From Pelomonas margarita (GTDB taxonomy: Bacteria > Pseudomonadota > Gammaproteobacteria > Burkholderiales > Burkholderiaceae_C): a stretch of DNA of 64,000 nucleotides. Made by a program: the position numbers and the translations under genes. The first letter of the stretch is position 1, and each line of letters begins with the position of its first letter. The notes beneath the pieces are model-generated. The model was not told the DNA's origin and made no database searches. It worked only from the letters and a program-made list of their open reading frames with translations. The stretch is taken from NCBI RefSeq assembly GCF_043555875.1, contig NZ_JBIGHW010000002.1:434001-498000 (forward strand), written 5' to 3'. This document shows positions 46,023-53,875 of the stretch, piece by piece.

Positions 46023-46415
46023 TCAGCGCGGGCTGGACGCCGCCCGTGCCGCGCGCAGCGCCTGCAACTCGGCCTTCAGCCACGGCGCGCTGTCCACCGG
46101 CACCTGGCCGGCGCAGCGCACGCGGTAGGGCTGGCCGCTCATGCTGCTGCTGGCCGCGCCGCGCTCGATGAACTGCTCGGCGCTCGCGACGAGGCCGCGG
46201 CCGGCCATCACGTCCAGCTTCTTCAGCAGATGCGCGCGGGCCTCGGCGCCGGCATGCCAGCTGCCATTGCGGTTGAACTCGCAGCCCGAAGCCTGCAGCC
46301 GCGCCAGCAAGGCTTCGATCTCCGCACGGGCGGCTGCGGGCAGCGGAGCGGCGCTGGCAGCCTGCAGCAGCAGGGCCAGGGGCAGTGCGAGAAGGAGTGG
46401 GTGGGGGCGGCGCAT
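46023..46415 (-). CDS. DUF5329 family exported protein
   Basis: 130 residues from MRRPHPLLLALPLALLLQAA, a signal peptide cleaved at about ASA-APLP. The rest fits DUF5329: IEALLARLQASGCEFNRNGS, AEARAHLLKKLD, SAEQFIERGAASSSMSGQPY, RCAGQVPVDSAPWLKAEL. Two conserved cysteines suggest a periplasmic disulfide. Function unknown. Immediately upstream of pbpC, so a cell-envelope role is plausible. Confidence 0.85.
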   Translation of the reverse strand: MRRPHPLLLALPLALLLQAASAAPLPAAARAEIEALLARLQASGCEFNRNGSWHAGAEARAHLLKKLDVMAGRGLVASAEQFIERGAASSSMSGQPYRVRCAGQVPVDSAPWLKAELQALRAARAASSPR

Positions 46416-46487
46416 GGGGCGATTCTCGGCGCGGCTGTGTTGGGCGGCCGACTGTGGCAATGGATGCTTTGGCGGGCGTTGGTGTTG

Positions 46488-46772
46488 GCTCGCTGCATTG
46501 CCGGGATGCGCGCCCGGCAGCGCGGTAACTTTCTTCTGCGGGGCCAGAAGAAAGTCACCAAAGAAGAGGCCCTGAACCGCACACGACCTTCACGGCGCCA
46601 TCCATGGCGCGCGGAAACCTTCAGTCGTATGGCGCATCGACGCGACCCGCTTCGCTCTCGCGGCTGTCCCTGTGACGAGCCCCATGCATCGCCCCTCCAC
46701 GCCGCTTAACGCCGGCTGCACGCCGGGCTCACCAGGGTGATGAAGTCAGCGTCGCTCGGGCGACGCGGGTGC
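46488..46772 (+). repeat. 285-bp dispersed repeat, copy A
   Basis: Contains the hairpin ACTTTCTTCTG-CGGGGC-CAGAAGAAAGT (46528-46555), then AGAGGCCCTGAACCGCACAC, CGCTCTCGCGGCTGTCCCTG and ACGCCGGCTGCACGCCGGGC. Copy B in the same island is its mirror image; copy C is at 57340-57605. No coding capacity. The frames across it are ATG-poor shadows. Confidence 0.8.
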
Positions 46773-46812
46773 GTTCGAGACCTCCGGTGCCGCATGGCGG
46801 GATCGTTGGGGT

Positions 46813-47106
46813 CTATTCACCTCTTGAAAGAAGGCGATCACATTTGGCTCGACATGCCTTGTCGACCTCGTCGGCTAGGTCTTGCACGAACTGTCGCCAT
46901 TGGCGGGCGTGTGGTTTCTTAAGCGTGCTGGGAACTGAGCCTGAGTGCACGATCTGACCGCGAAGCTTTACGAGCTGGACGATCGCATCGGCAACCGTTG
47001 TCGCGGATCCTGCGAGGTGCTCGGGGATGATCGTTGCGGGTAACGATCCGAAAACATCCTGCACTCCAGCTAGCCTAAGCAGGGCTGCACTTTGCTTAGG
47101 GTGAGT
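46813..47106 (-). pseudogene. Remnant of a HEPN-like protein (C-terminal part)
   Basis: An open frame of 98 codons without a convincing start; the first candidate is GTG 47064 and there is no ribosome site. Residues run SATTVADAIVQLVKLRGQIV then HSGS, giving the R-x4-H pattern of HEPN RNases, and continue with KKPHARQWRQFVQDLADEVD, as in RiboL-PSP-type HEPN C-terminal helices. The N-terminal half of such proteins is missing. It is enclosed by the inverted repeat copies A and B. HEPN proteins are common in toxin-antitoxin and phage-defence loci. Confidence 0.5.
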
Positions 47107-47178
47107 CTATGCAACATGAAGTTACTTCAAGATTGGGGTGAACGCGATGCGCCGTAGGGATCACCTTGTTCGCTACTC

Positions 47179-47257
47179 GTAGGTTGGGGTGAACAAGGTG
47201 AACCCCAACGTTCCCGAAGCACGAACGCTGGGGTTCGCAAGGCTCACCCCAGCCTAC
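47179..47257. repeat. REP-type inverted doublet
   Basis: GTAGGTTGGGGTGAAC at the left end and GGCTCACCCCAGCCTAC at the right are inverted copies. Each is followed inward by its own complement (GTGAACCCCAAC; GCTGGGGTTCGC), so two hairpins face each other. GTAG ends with facing hairpins are the usual design of REP doublets (REPINs). A partial extra unit (ATTGGGGTGAAC) lies just upstream at about 47134. Confidence 0.75.
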
Positions 47258-47261
47258 GCAA

Positions 47262-47545
47262 ACGTCGCGCCGCCCGAGCGGCGCTGACTTCAGCATCCTG
47301 GTGAGCCCGGCGTGCAGCCGGCATCAAGCGGCCTGAAGGGCCGATGAGTAGCGCTCGTCACAGGGACAGCCGCGAGAGCGCAGCGGGTCGCGTCGGGGCG
47401 CCCACCGACCGAGCGTTTTAGCGCGCTGCTGCTGGCGCCGTGATGCTCGTGTGCGGTTCAGGGCCTCTTCTTTGGTGACTTTCTTCTGGCCCCGCAGAAG
47501 AAAGTTACCGCGCCGCCGGGCGCGCATCCCGGCAATGCAGCGAGC
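47262..47545 (-). repeat. 285-bp dispersed repeat, copy B (inverted)
   Basis: Mirror image of copy A over its full length, from GGCAATGCAGCGAGC back to CGCCCGAGCGGCGCTGACTT. The hairpin ACTTTCTTCTG-GCCCCG-CAGAAGAAAGT lies at 47478-47505. The middle third is diverged between copies while both ends are well kept. Confidence 0.8.
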
Positions 47546-47593
47546 AGGCACGCTCTCCGCAAAAACAGCCCAACCAACTCGGCGTGGAACCGA

Positions 47594-48580
47594 TCAATAC
47601 AAATCCCGCGCCGCCAGCCTCACCTCATGCAGCAACTGCCGCGCCCCCGGCGACATCAGGTGGCCCTCCCGCGTGATGATGCCGAACGCATCCATGTGGC
47701 ACGGCAATTCAATCGGCAGGATGGCCAGCACATTCAGCGACGCGTAGTAGCGCGCCACTTCCACGGGCATCACGTGCAGCGAGTCGGTCTGCTGCAGCAG
47801 GGCCGTGATGAGCAGCAGCGCCGTGGTGTCCACGCAGTTGGTGGGCGGCTCCAGCGCGGCGCGCCGGAACATCAGCTCCCAGCGGTGGCGCAGCACGCTG
47901 CCGGGCGGCGGCAGGATCCAGGGCTGGTCGGCCAGGTCGGCGAGCTTGAGGTTGTCGCTCTTGAGCAGCGGGTGGCCCACGCGGGCCACGGCGCAGGCGG
48001 GCTCCACGGTGAGTTCTTCGTAGTGCAGGCCGGCGGCGCTGTCGTCCTCGAGGATGCGGCCGATCATGAAGTCCAGCGAACCGCGCTGCAGCATGCCCAG
48101 CAGCTGCTTGCTGCTCTCCATGTGCACGCCAATGCGCAGCCGTGGCGCCTGCAGCTTGATGCGCGCGATGGCCCGCGGCAGCAGGCCCATGGCGGGCGTC
48201 ATGATGACACCCACCTCCACCTGGCCCGACAGGCCGTGCTTGAGCGCGACGATGTCGTCGTGCGCGGCGGACAGGCTGGTCAGCGCCATGCGGGCGTGGC
48301 GGATCATGGTCTCGCCGTAGAGCGTGGGCTCCATGCCGCGCGGGTGGCGGTCAAAGAGCTTCACGTCCAGCATGTCCTCCAGGTCTTTGAGCTGCTTGGA
48401 CGCGGCGGGCTGCGTCATGCACAGCACCTCGGCGGCGCGGTGGATGTTTCGTTCGTCGTCCAGCGCGATGAGCAGCAGCAGCTGACGCGTCTTGAGCCGC
48501 GCGCGCAGGAACCAGTTGGGGTTGGGGCTGGCGTCGGTCAGTGACGCGCCGGCCTCGTCATCGTCGTCTTCACGGGCCAT
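47594..48580 (-). CDS. LysR-type transcriptional regulator (GbpR-like)
   Basis: 328 residues. N-terminal helix-turn-helix (about 30-90; LIALDDERNIHRAAEVLCMT, QPAASKQLKDLEDMLDVKLF). Substrate-binding domain (about 115-315; SGQVEVGVIMTPAMGLLPRA, LDFMIGRILEDDS). An acidic N-terminal extension (AREDDDDEAG) precedes the HTH. The motif set resembles GbpR, the LysR regulator of galactose/arabinose uptake in Azospirillum and Agrobacterium. The position at the end of the arabinan cluster fits, though the target is inferred. 14 bp after the GntR gene. Confidence 0.88.
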   Translation of the reverse strand: MAREDDDDEAGASLTDASPNPNWFLRARLKTRQLLLLIALDDERNIHRAAEVLCMTQPAASKQLKDLEDMLDVKLFDRHPRGMEPTLYGETMIRHARMALTSLSAAHDDIVALKHGLSGQVEVGVIMTPAMGLLPRAIARIKLQAPRLRIGVHMESSKQLLGMLQRGSLDFMIGRILEDDSAAGLHYEELTVEPACAVARVGHPLLKSDNLKLADLADQPWILPPPGSVLRHRWELMFRRAALEPPTNCVDTTALLLITALLQQTDSLHVMPVEVARYYASLNVLAILPIELPCHMDAFGIITREGHLMSPGARQLLHEVRLAARDLY

Positions 48581-48594
48581 GGGGGTCTTCTGGG

Positions 48595-49347
48595 TCAGGC
48601 GAGGTTCACGCGGCCATCGTTGGCCAGGACGCTGTTGATGTCGTCGCCGGTCTCGTCCAGCTGCACCAGCGTCGCCTGGCGGGCGCCCAGTGGGTCGCGG
48701 GCCTGCAGCGCGGTCAGGATGGCCTTGTGGCGCGGCAGCGAGAGCTCGTGCGTGTTGGGCAGCTGGCTGGAGAGGATGATGGACTCGCGCAGCGCCAGCG
48801 ACAGCATGTTGCCGATGTAGGCCAGCAGGTCGTTGCCGGTGGCCTCGGCAATGCGGCGGTGGAAGGCCAGGTCGGGCTCCAGCAGCTCGGCCGTGGTCTT
48901 GGCTGCGGCCATGCCTTCGTAGGCGGTGGCGATGCCGGCCAGCTGCTCGTCGGTCGCGGCCTTGGCGGCCAGCGCGGCGGCAGCGGGTTCGAAGATCTGG
49001 CGCACTTCCAGCAGCGTCTGCACGAAGTCGCGCTGGGGCTGTGCCTGGATGAGCCAGTACAGCACGTCGGGATCCAGCAGGTGCCACTCGTTGCGCGGCC
49101 GCACGATGGCGCCGGCGCGCTGGCGTGAAACCACCAGCCCCTTGGCGACGAGCACGCGAACCGCTTCGCGCAGCACGGGGCGGCTGATCTCGTAGCGCTC
49201 CAGCAGCTGGGCCTCGGGCGGCAGCTTGTCGCCGGGCTGCAGCTGGCCGCCGACGATGGCCAGGCCCAGCTCGCTGACGATGCGGCCGTGCTGGCTCTTG
49301 CCCTCGGCCGGGGCGCTGTAGGTGGAATGGTCCGCGCGGGTCTTCAT
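48595..49347 (-). CDS. GntR-family regulator, FadR subfamily
   Basis: 250 residues from ATG 49347. An ATG at 49377, overlapping the upstream stop as TAATG, would add 10 residues. Winged helix at about 22-90 (LQPGDKLPPEAQLLERYEIS, RPVLREAVRVLVAKGLV). FCD ligand domain (about 105-240) with metal-ligand residues in DLAFHRRIAEATGN and SLPRHKAILTAL. FadR-type regulators of sugar-acid operons bind GT-N3-AC sites; two GTATGAC sites occur in the control region of this cluster. Likely the local repressor, released by an arabinose-derived acid. Confidence 0.9.
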   Translation of the reverse strand: MKTRADHSTYSAPAEGKSQHGRIVSELGLAIVGGQLQPGDKLPPEAQLLERYEISRPVLREAVRVLVAKGLVVSRQRAGAIVRPRNEWHLLDPDVLYWLIQAQPQRDFVQTLLEVRQIFEPAAAALAAKAATDEQLAGIATAYEGMAAAKTTAELLEPDLAFHRRIAEATGNDLLAYIGNMLSLALRESIILSSQLPNTHELSLPRHKAILTALQARDPLGARQATLVQLDETGDDINSVLANDGRVNLA

Positions 49348-49376
49348 CAACGGCAGGCTACCGAACAAAGACCGCA

Positions 49377-51275
49377 TTATCGAAAGCGTGCGACGAAGCC
49401 GCCCTTGGGGGCCAGCGTCAGCGTGGCGGCCGGCGCGGCGACCTTGCCTTCGGCGAACTCGCGCGGGCCGGCGCCGTCGGTGATGAGCTGGCCTTCGCGT
49501 TGGCCGAGCCAGGCCAGGTCCAGCGTCAGCTCGCGCGGCGTGTCGTCGGCGTTGAAGCCGGCCACGAACCACTGCGTGCCGGCGCGGCGCGCGATTGCGA
49601 CCCACCGGCCGGGCTCGCCGCCCAGGAAGCGCACCTCGTCCCAGGCGCGCGGCAGCTCGCGCATGAACGTCTTCACGTAGGCCGGCACGGTGGCCATGCC
49701 TTCGGGTGTCTCGGCGTAGTGCTGGATGCCGGACAGGAACAGCACGCTCTGCGCCAGCTCGAAGCCGTTGCGCGTGGCGCGCTTGATGTTCGGGATCTCG
49801 TGGAACACGACGGGCGTGAAGTCCATGGGGTCGAACAGGTTGCGCGTGAACGGCAGCATGGCGGCGTGGCCGGACACCTTGTCCTGGTCCTTCTGCTCGA
49901 AGGTGGCGAACTCGAAGCCCTTGACCGCCTCCACCGTCATCAGCTGCGGGTAGGTTCGGCTCCAGCCTCGCGGCAGCGTGGCGCCGTGGAAGTTCAACAG
50001 CAGGCCGGCGGCGGCCGTTTCCTTCAGGATGTCCACGTAGTAGGCGATGGACGAGGCGCCGTCGCCGCCGAAGAAGTCCACCTTCAGGCCCTGGATGCCG
50101 ATGGCCCTCACGCGGGCGAATTCCTTGGCACGCGCGGCCTTCGTCAACAGCGCGTTCTTGGGGCTGTACTCGGTGTCGTTCCAGGCGCCCGAGGAGTTGT
50201 ACCAGGCGAGAAGGCCGACGTTCTTGGTCTTGGCGTAATCGGCCAGCTCCTTCATCTTGGCGTCGCCGATCTTGCGGTCCCAGTCGGCGTCCACCAGCGT
50301 GTAGTTCCAGCCCATGTCGGCGGCGTAGTCGATGAAGCGCTTTTGCACGTCGAAGACGGTGGCGTCGTCCTTCAGGATCGCCCAGCTCCACGACGCGTGG
50401 CCGGGCTGCAGCTTGGTCTTGTCGAACGCGATGGCGGGCGCGGCGAGGTCGGTGCCCAGCGTGGACTCCATGACCGTCTTCAGCGGGCCGATGGCGAGCA
50501 CGCGCCACGGCGTGGTCAGCGGTCCGTTCACGTCGGCCAGCAGGTGGCCGCCCGTGTTGACCTCGCTGGCCTCGGGCAAGCCGATGCGGTAGGTGCCGCC
50601 GGTCGAATCACTCGCCAGGCGCGAGGCGTGAAAGCGGCCGTCCATGCCGGCCTCGGTCAGCGCGACCCAGTTGGCGCCGGCGCGGAACAGTGCAGGGAAG
50701 ACCCAGCCGGCGTGACTCGGCGCCTTCGTGCCGACGGCGATGTCGGCCTGGTAATGCTCCTCGTAAGACGGGTTGGTGCGCTTCCAGCCGGTCTTGGCGA
50801 CGGACATGGGCTGTAGCCAGGCGCGCGCGTCTGCGGGGAAGGCGAAGCTGGTCAGCTCGTCCTTGAAGGTCTTTCGGTCCGGGCCGTCCACGGTGTAGCG
50901 CAGCGCCAGGCCGTCGTTGGCGGCGCGCAGCTGCAGCACGAACTGCCGGCCCTGGGCATTGGCGAGCAGGAAGCTCTGCTCGTTGGCAAGGGTGTCGACG
51001 CGACTTTTCTTGCCGGCGGCCAGTGTGTACTGCTCGCGGTGGGCCTTGACGGGCGAGGTGGTGACGAGCTTCAGGCCGTTCGCGAAGTCGCCCTGCTCCA
51101 GCACCAGGCCCAGGCGCGAGGCCAGCAGCACCGGCTGGCCGGCGCGCTGTACGGTGTAGACCAGCTGCTGCTGGTCGTTGATCGACACGTCGACCTGCAA
51201 CTGGCCGTCGGGGCTGCTCAGGGCCTGGGCAAGGGCGGGAACAGCGAACAACAGCGAAGCGAGTGTGAGGCGCAT
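49377..51275 (-). CDS. GH97 glycoside hydrolase, retaining alpha-galactosidase type
   Basis: 632 residues with a signal peptide (MRLTLASLLFAVPALAQA); GGAG upstream of the ATG. N-terminal beta-supersandwich, then a catalytic barrel (about 290-560) with LVDADWDRKIGD, Asp400 in GLKVDFFGGDG, NFHGATLPRGWSRTYPQ and Glu449 in LMTVEAVKG, then a C-terminal beta domain. GH97 splits into inverting alpha-glucosidases (SusB) and retaining alpha-galactosidases with an Asp nucleophile; the KVDFF aspartate fits the latter. It probably trims galactosyl residues from pectic side chains. It sits 19 bp after the GH43 gene in the arabinan operon. Confidence 0.9.
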   Translation of the reverse strand: MRLTLASLLFAVPALAQALSSPDGQLQVDVSINDQQQLVYTVQRAGQPVLLASRLGLVLEQGDFANGLKLVTTSPVKAHREQYTLAAGKKSRVDTLANEQSFLLANAQGRQFVLQLRAANDGLALRYTVDGPDRKTFKDELTSFAFPADARAWLQPMSVAKTGWKRTNPSYEEHYQADIAVGTKAPSHAGWVFPALFRAGANWVALTEAGMDGRFHASRLASDSTGGTYRIGLPEASEVNTGGHLLADVNGPLTTPWRVLAIGPLKTVMESTLGTDLAAPAIAFDKTKLQPGHASWSWAILKDDATVFDVQKRFIDYAADMGWNYTLVDADWDRKIGDAKMKELADYAKTKNVGLLAWYNSSGAWNDTEYSPKNALLTKAARAKEFARVRAIGIQGLKVDFFGGDGASSIAYYVDILKETAAAGLLLNFHGATLPRGWSRTYPQLMTVEAVKGFEFATFEQKDQDKVSGHAAMLPFTRNLFDPMDFTPVVFHEIPNIKRATRNGFELAQSVLFLSGIQHYAETPEGMATVPAYVKTFMRELPRAWDEVRFLGGEPGRWVAIARRAGTQWFVAGFNADDTPRELTLDLAWLGQREGQLITDGAGPREFAEGKVAAPAATLTLAPKGGFVARFR

Positions 51276-51294
51276 GGTCGCGATCTCCGTGAAA

Positions 51295-52236
51295 TCAGAG
51301 TGAACAGGGGCCGTCGGCCACGGGCGTGCCGAAGTCGGGGAAGCCGTCTGCGCGCCAGCCAAAGGCCTGCACGCGGGTGTGGCGGTTGGGGTCGTTCAGC
51401 GGGTCGCCGACGATGTCGCGGTAGTTGCGGGCGTGATAGACCAGCAGGTCGGTTTGGCCGTCCGGCGTCGTCGTGAAGCTGTTGTGGCCGGGGCCGAACT
51501 GGCTGACGGACTCGTCCGTCGTGAACACCGGTGTGGGCGACTTGTGCCAGCTCGTCGGGTCCAGCAGGTCGGCGCGCTCATCGGCCCACAGCAGGCCCAT
51601 GCAGTAGTTCGCGTCGGTGGCGGCGGCCGAGTAGGCGATGAAGACGCGGCCATTGCGCTTCAGCAGCGCCGGGCCCTCGTTGACGCAGAAGCCGATGCGC
51701 TCCCAAGCCAGCTCGGGCCGCGTGATGACGACGGGCTCGGTCTTGAGCGTCCACGGGTTAGCCATCTCAGCGATGTAGAGGTTGCTCTCCGTGGGCGGGC
51801 TCTTCTGCGCCCAGCACAGGAAGCGCTTGCCGCCGTGCTCGAAGGGTGTCGCGTCCAGCGAGAAGCCTTCCTCGGGCGTGGTGATCTGGCCGCGCTCGAT
51901 CCACTCGCTGGTCAGCGGGTTGTCGCCCAGGCACTCCAGCACGTACATGCGCAGCTTCCAGATGTCGCCCCGCTCGCTGGCCGCGAAGTAGACGAACCAT
52001 CGGCCGTCAATGCGGTGCAGCTCCGGCGCCCAAACGTGGAAGCTCATGGGGCCGCTGTCGTGCTTGTGCCAGATGGTCTTGGGCGTGGCGGACGAGAGGC
52101 CGGCAATGCTGTCGGCCGCGCGGATCTCAATGGCGTCGTAGCTGGGCACCGACGCGGTGAACCAGTAGCGGCCGTCGACAAGTGTGATCTGCGGGTCGGC
52201 GCGCTGTTCGATGAGGGGGTTCTGCCAAGCGTTCAT
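51295..52236 (-). CDS. GH43 family glycosidase, probably cytosolic arabinofuranosidase
   Basis: 313 residues, no signal peptide. Five-bladed propeller with general base Asp14 in EQRADPQITLV, pKa-tuning Asp128 in GFSLDATPFEH and general acid Glu187 in CVNEGPALLK; FGPGHNSFTTTPDG provides the conserved histidine. The GPGHNSF pattern fits arabinofuranosidase/exo-arabinanase type GH43s. The gene overlaps the GH51 gene by 4 bp (ATGA), so both are made together for breakdown of imported arabino-oligosaccharides. Confidence 0.87.
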   Translation of the reverse strand: MNAWQNPLIEQRADPQITLVDGRYWFTASVPSYDAIEIRAADSIAGLSSATPKTIWHKHDSGPMSFHVWAPELHRIDGRWFVYFAASERGDIWKLRMYVLECLGDNPLTSEWIERGQITTPEEGFSLDATPFEHGGKRFLCWAQKSPPTESNLYIAEMANPWTLKTEPVVITRPELAWERIGFCVNEGPALLKRNGRVFIAYSAAATDANYCMGLLWADERADLLDPTSWHKSPTPVFTTDESVSQFGPGHNSFTTTPDGQTDLLVYHARNYRDIVGDPLNDPNRHTRVQAFGWRADGFPDFGTPVADGPCSL

Positions 52237-53780
52237 GCGCGGACGGCTTTCGTGACGATGACGTTCCAGGAGGCCGGCTTGAGCTTTACGCTCAGTTGCC
52301 CGTCGAGCAGGGCGATGTCATCCAGGGGAACGGGGACGACGCGGTCGGGCGCGTCGGCGGTGTTGGTGGCGTTCAGGTCGGCGCTGTGCAGCTGCTCGGC
52401 ACTGACCAGCTGGCGCTCTTGCCCCAAGCCGCGCAGCGTGATGGACAGGTCCATCTCATCGGTCAGGTGGCGGTTCAGCAGGAAGATGGCCGTCTGGCCC
52501 GTGGCGGCGTCGTCCACGACGCTGGCGCACAGGTAGGGCAGCTCGCCGTGCTTGGCGTTCGCGTAGCCGGGCGAGCGGATGACCGGCCGCAGCACATCGC
52601 CCCGCGCCCAGCGCGCGGCCTGCGCGAACGGGTGGAAGATGGTCTGGCGCCAGGCCGGGCCGCCGGGCTCGGTCATGATGGGCGCGATGACATTGCACAG
52701 TTGCGCCATGCAGGCCACCTTGAGCCGGTCCGCATGGTTCATGAACATGGTCAGCATGCCGCCGATGAGCAGCGCGTCCTCGGCCGTGTAGACCTCCTCC
52801 AGCAGCCGCGGCGCCTCGGGCCAGCCGGCCTGCTTGAGGTGCTCGCCGTGGCGGGCCCGGTACCAGACGTTCCACTCGTCGAAGCTCAGCATCAGCCGCT
52901 TGGACGAGCGCTTGCGCGTGGCCACGGCGTCGGCGATGGCCACGGTGTCTTCGATGTAGCGCGCGTTGGTCTCGATCTGCGCGAAGAAGGCTTCGCTGCT
53001 GGTGTCGCCCGGCTGGGCCGGCGGCGGCTTCACGAAGTAGCTGTGCAGCGACAGGTAGTCCACGAACTCGAAGCAGTGCTCCAGCACGCGGTCTTCCCAG
53101 ACGCCGTAGCTCGGCATGTCGTAGGCCGACGAGCCGCAGGCAGCCAGCTCGATGGTCGGGTCCACCCAGCGCATCAGCTTGGCGGTCTCTTTGGCGATGC
53201 GGCCGTACTCGTCCGGCGTCTTCTGGCAGATCTGCCAGGGGCCGTCCATCTCGTTGCCCAGGCACCAGAACTTCACACCCAGCGGCGCCTCCACGCCGTG
53301 GCTGCGGCGCAGGTCCGACAGCGCCGTGCCGCCGGGGTGGTTGCAGTACTCGAGGTAATGGCGCGCTTCGTCCGGCCCGCGCGTGCCGAGATTGACGCCG
53401 AACATCGGCTCGATGCCGACCTTGCGGCACCAGGCCATGAACTCATGCGTGCCGACCTGGTTGGTTTCGGTGGAGAACCAGGCGAGGTCGAGGCGCCGCG
53501 GGCGTTGGTCCTTCGGGCCGACGCCGTCTTCCCAGTTGTAGCCCGACATGAAGTTGCCGCCGGGGTAGCGCACGATCGTCGCGCCCAGCTCCTTCGTCAG
53601 CGCGGCCACGTCGTTGCGGAAGCCGTGCTCGTCCGCCGTGGGATGCGTCGGCTCATGGATGCCGTTGTAAACACAGCGGCCCAGGTGCTCGACGAACACG
53701 CCGAACAGGCGGCGGTCCAGCGGCGCGAGGTCGAAATCACGGTCGACGGTGAGGGAGGCTTGGAACATGTCAGTGGTCAC
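52233..53780 (-). CDS. abfA: GH51 alpha-L-arabinofuranosidase
   Basis: Releases L-arabinose from arabino-oligosaccharides in the cytosol. 515 residues, typical for GH51, no signal peptide. (beta/alpha)8 barrel with general acid/base Glu177 in WCLGNEMDGPWQ and nucleophile Glu302 in LSFDEWNVWYRAR; also FGVFVEHLGRCVYNGIHEP and IVRYPGGNFMSGYNWEDG. A C-terminal beta domain ends the protein. A second ATG (53768) is an alternative start. Upstream lies a REP doublet and then the binding-protein gene. Confidence 0.94.
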   Translation of the reverse strand: MTTDMFQASLTVDRDFDLAPLDRRLFGVFVEHLGRCVYNGIHEPTHPTADEHGFRNDVAALTKELGATIVRYPGGNFMSGYNWEDGVGPKDQRPRRLDLAWFSTETNQVGTHEFMAWCRKVGIEPMFGVNLGTRGPDEARHYLEYCNHPGGTALSDLRRSHGVEAPLGVKFWCLGNEMDGPWQICQKTPDEYGRIAKETAKLMRWVDPTIELAACGSSAYDMPSYGVWEDRVLEHCFEFVDYLSLHSYFVKPPPAQPGDTSSEAFFAQIETNARYIEDTVAIADAVATRKRSSKRLMLSFDEWNVWYRARHGEHLKQAGWPEAPRLLEEVYTAEDALLIGGMLTMFMNHADRLKVACMAQLCNVIAPIMTEPGGPAWRQTIFHPFAQAARWARGDVLRPVIRSPGYANAKHGELPYLCASVVDDAATGQTAIFLLNRHLTDEMDLSITLRGLGQERQLVSAEQLHSADLNATNTADAPDRVVPVPLDDIALLDGQLSVKLKPASWNVIVTKAVRA

Positions 53781-53782
53781 CT

Positions 53783-53853
53783 GTAGGGCGGGTCGTGACC
53801 CGCCGGCATGGTGGGATCGGGGCCACCAGACGGCGGGTCATGCCCCGGTCTAC
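53783..53853. repeat. REP-type inverted doublet inside the arabinose operon
   Basis: GTAGGGCGGGTCGTGACCCG (arm 1) and GGCGGGTCATGCCCCGGTC followed by TAC (arm 2, inverted) bracket a 27-base spacer. It is the same family as 36349-36370. It fills the 95-bp gap between the GH51 and solute-binding-protein genes and may act on mRNA stability between them. Confidence 0.75.
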
Positions 53854-53875
53854 GCGGCTTTGTTGGCGTTCCATG

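Larger units (their letters stand above)
46416..47593. other. Gene-poor repeat island
   Basis: 1.18 kb between DUF5329 and the LysR gene with no intact gene. It holds two inverted copies of a 285-bp repeat (46488-46772 and 47262-47545), a REP-type doublet (47179-47257) and a reading-frame remnant with a HEPN-like motif (46813-47106). The inner segment is less GC-rich than the surrounding chromosome. Confidence 0.8.

Noticed and set aside
46737..46922. Small plus-strand frame in the repeat island
   Set aside because: Antisense to the HEPN-like remnant and partly within repeat copy A; no ribosome site and no recognisable domain.
52296..53786. 496-codon plus-strand frame opposite the GH51 gene
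   Set aside because: Antisense shadow; the GH51 catalytic motifs settle the coding strand.
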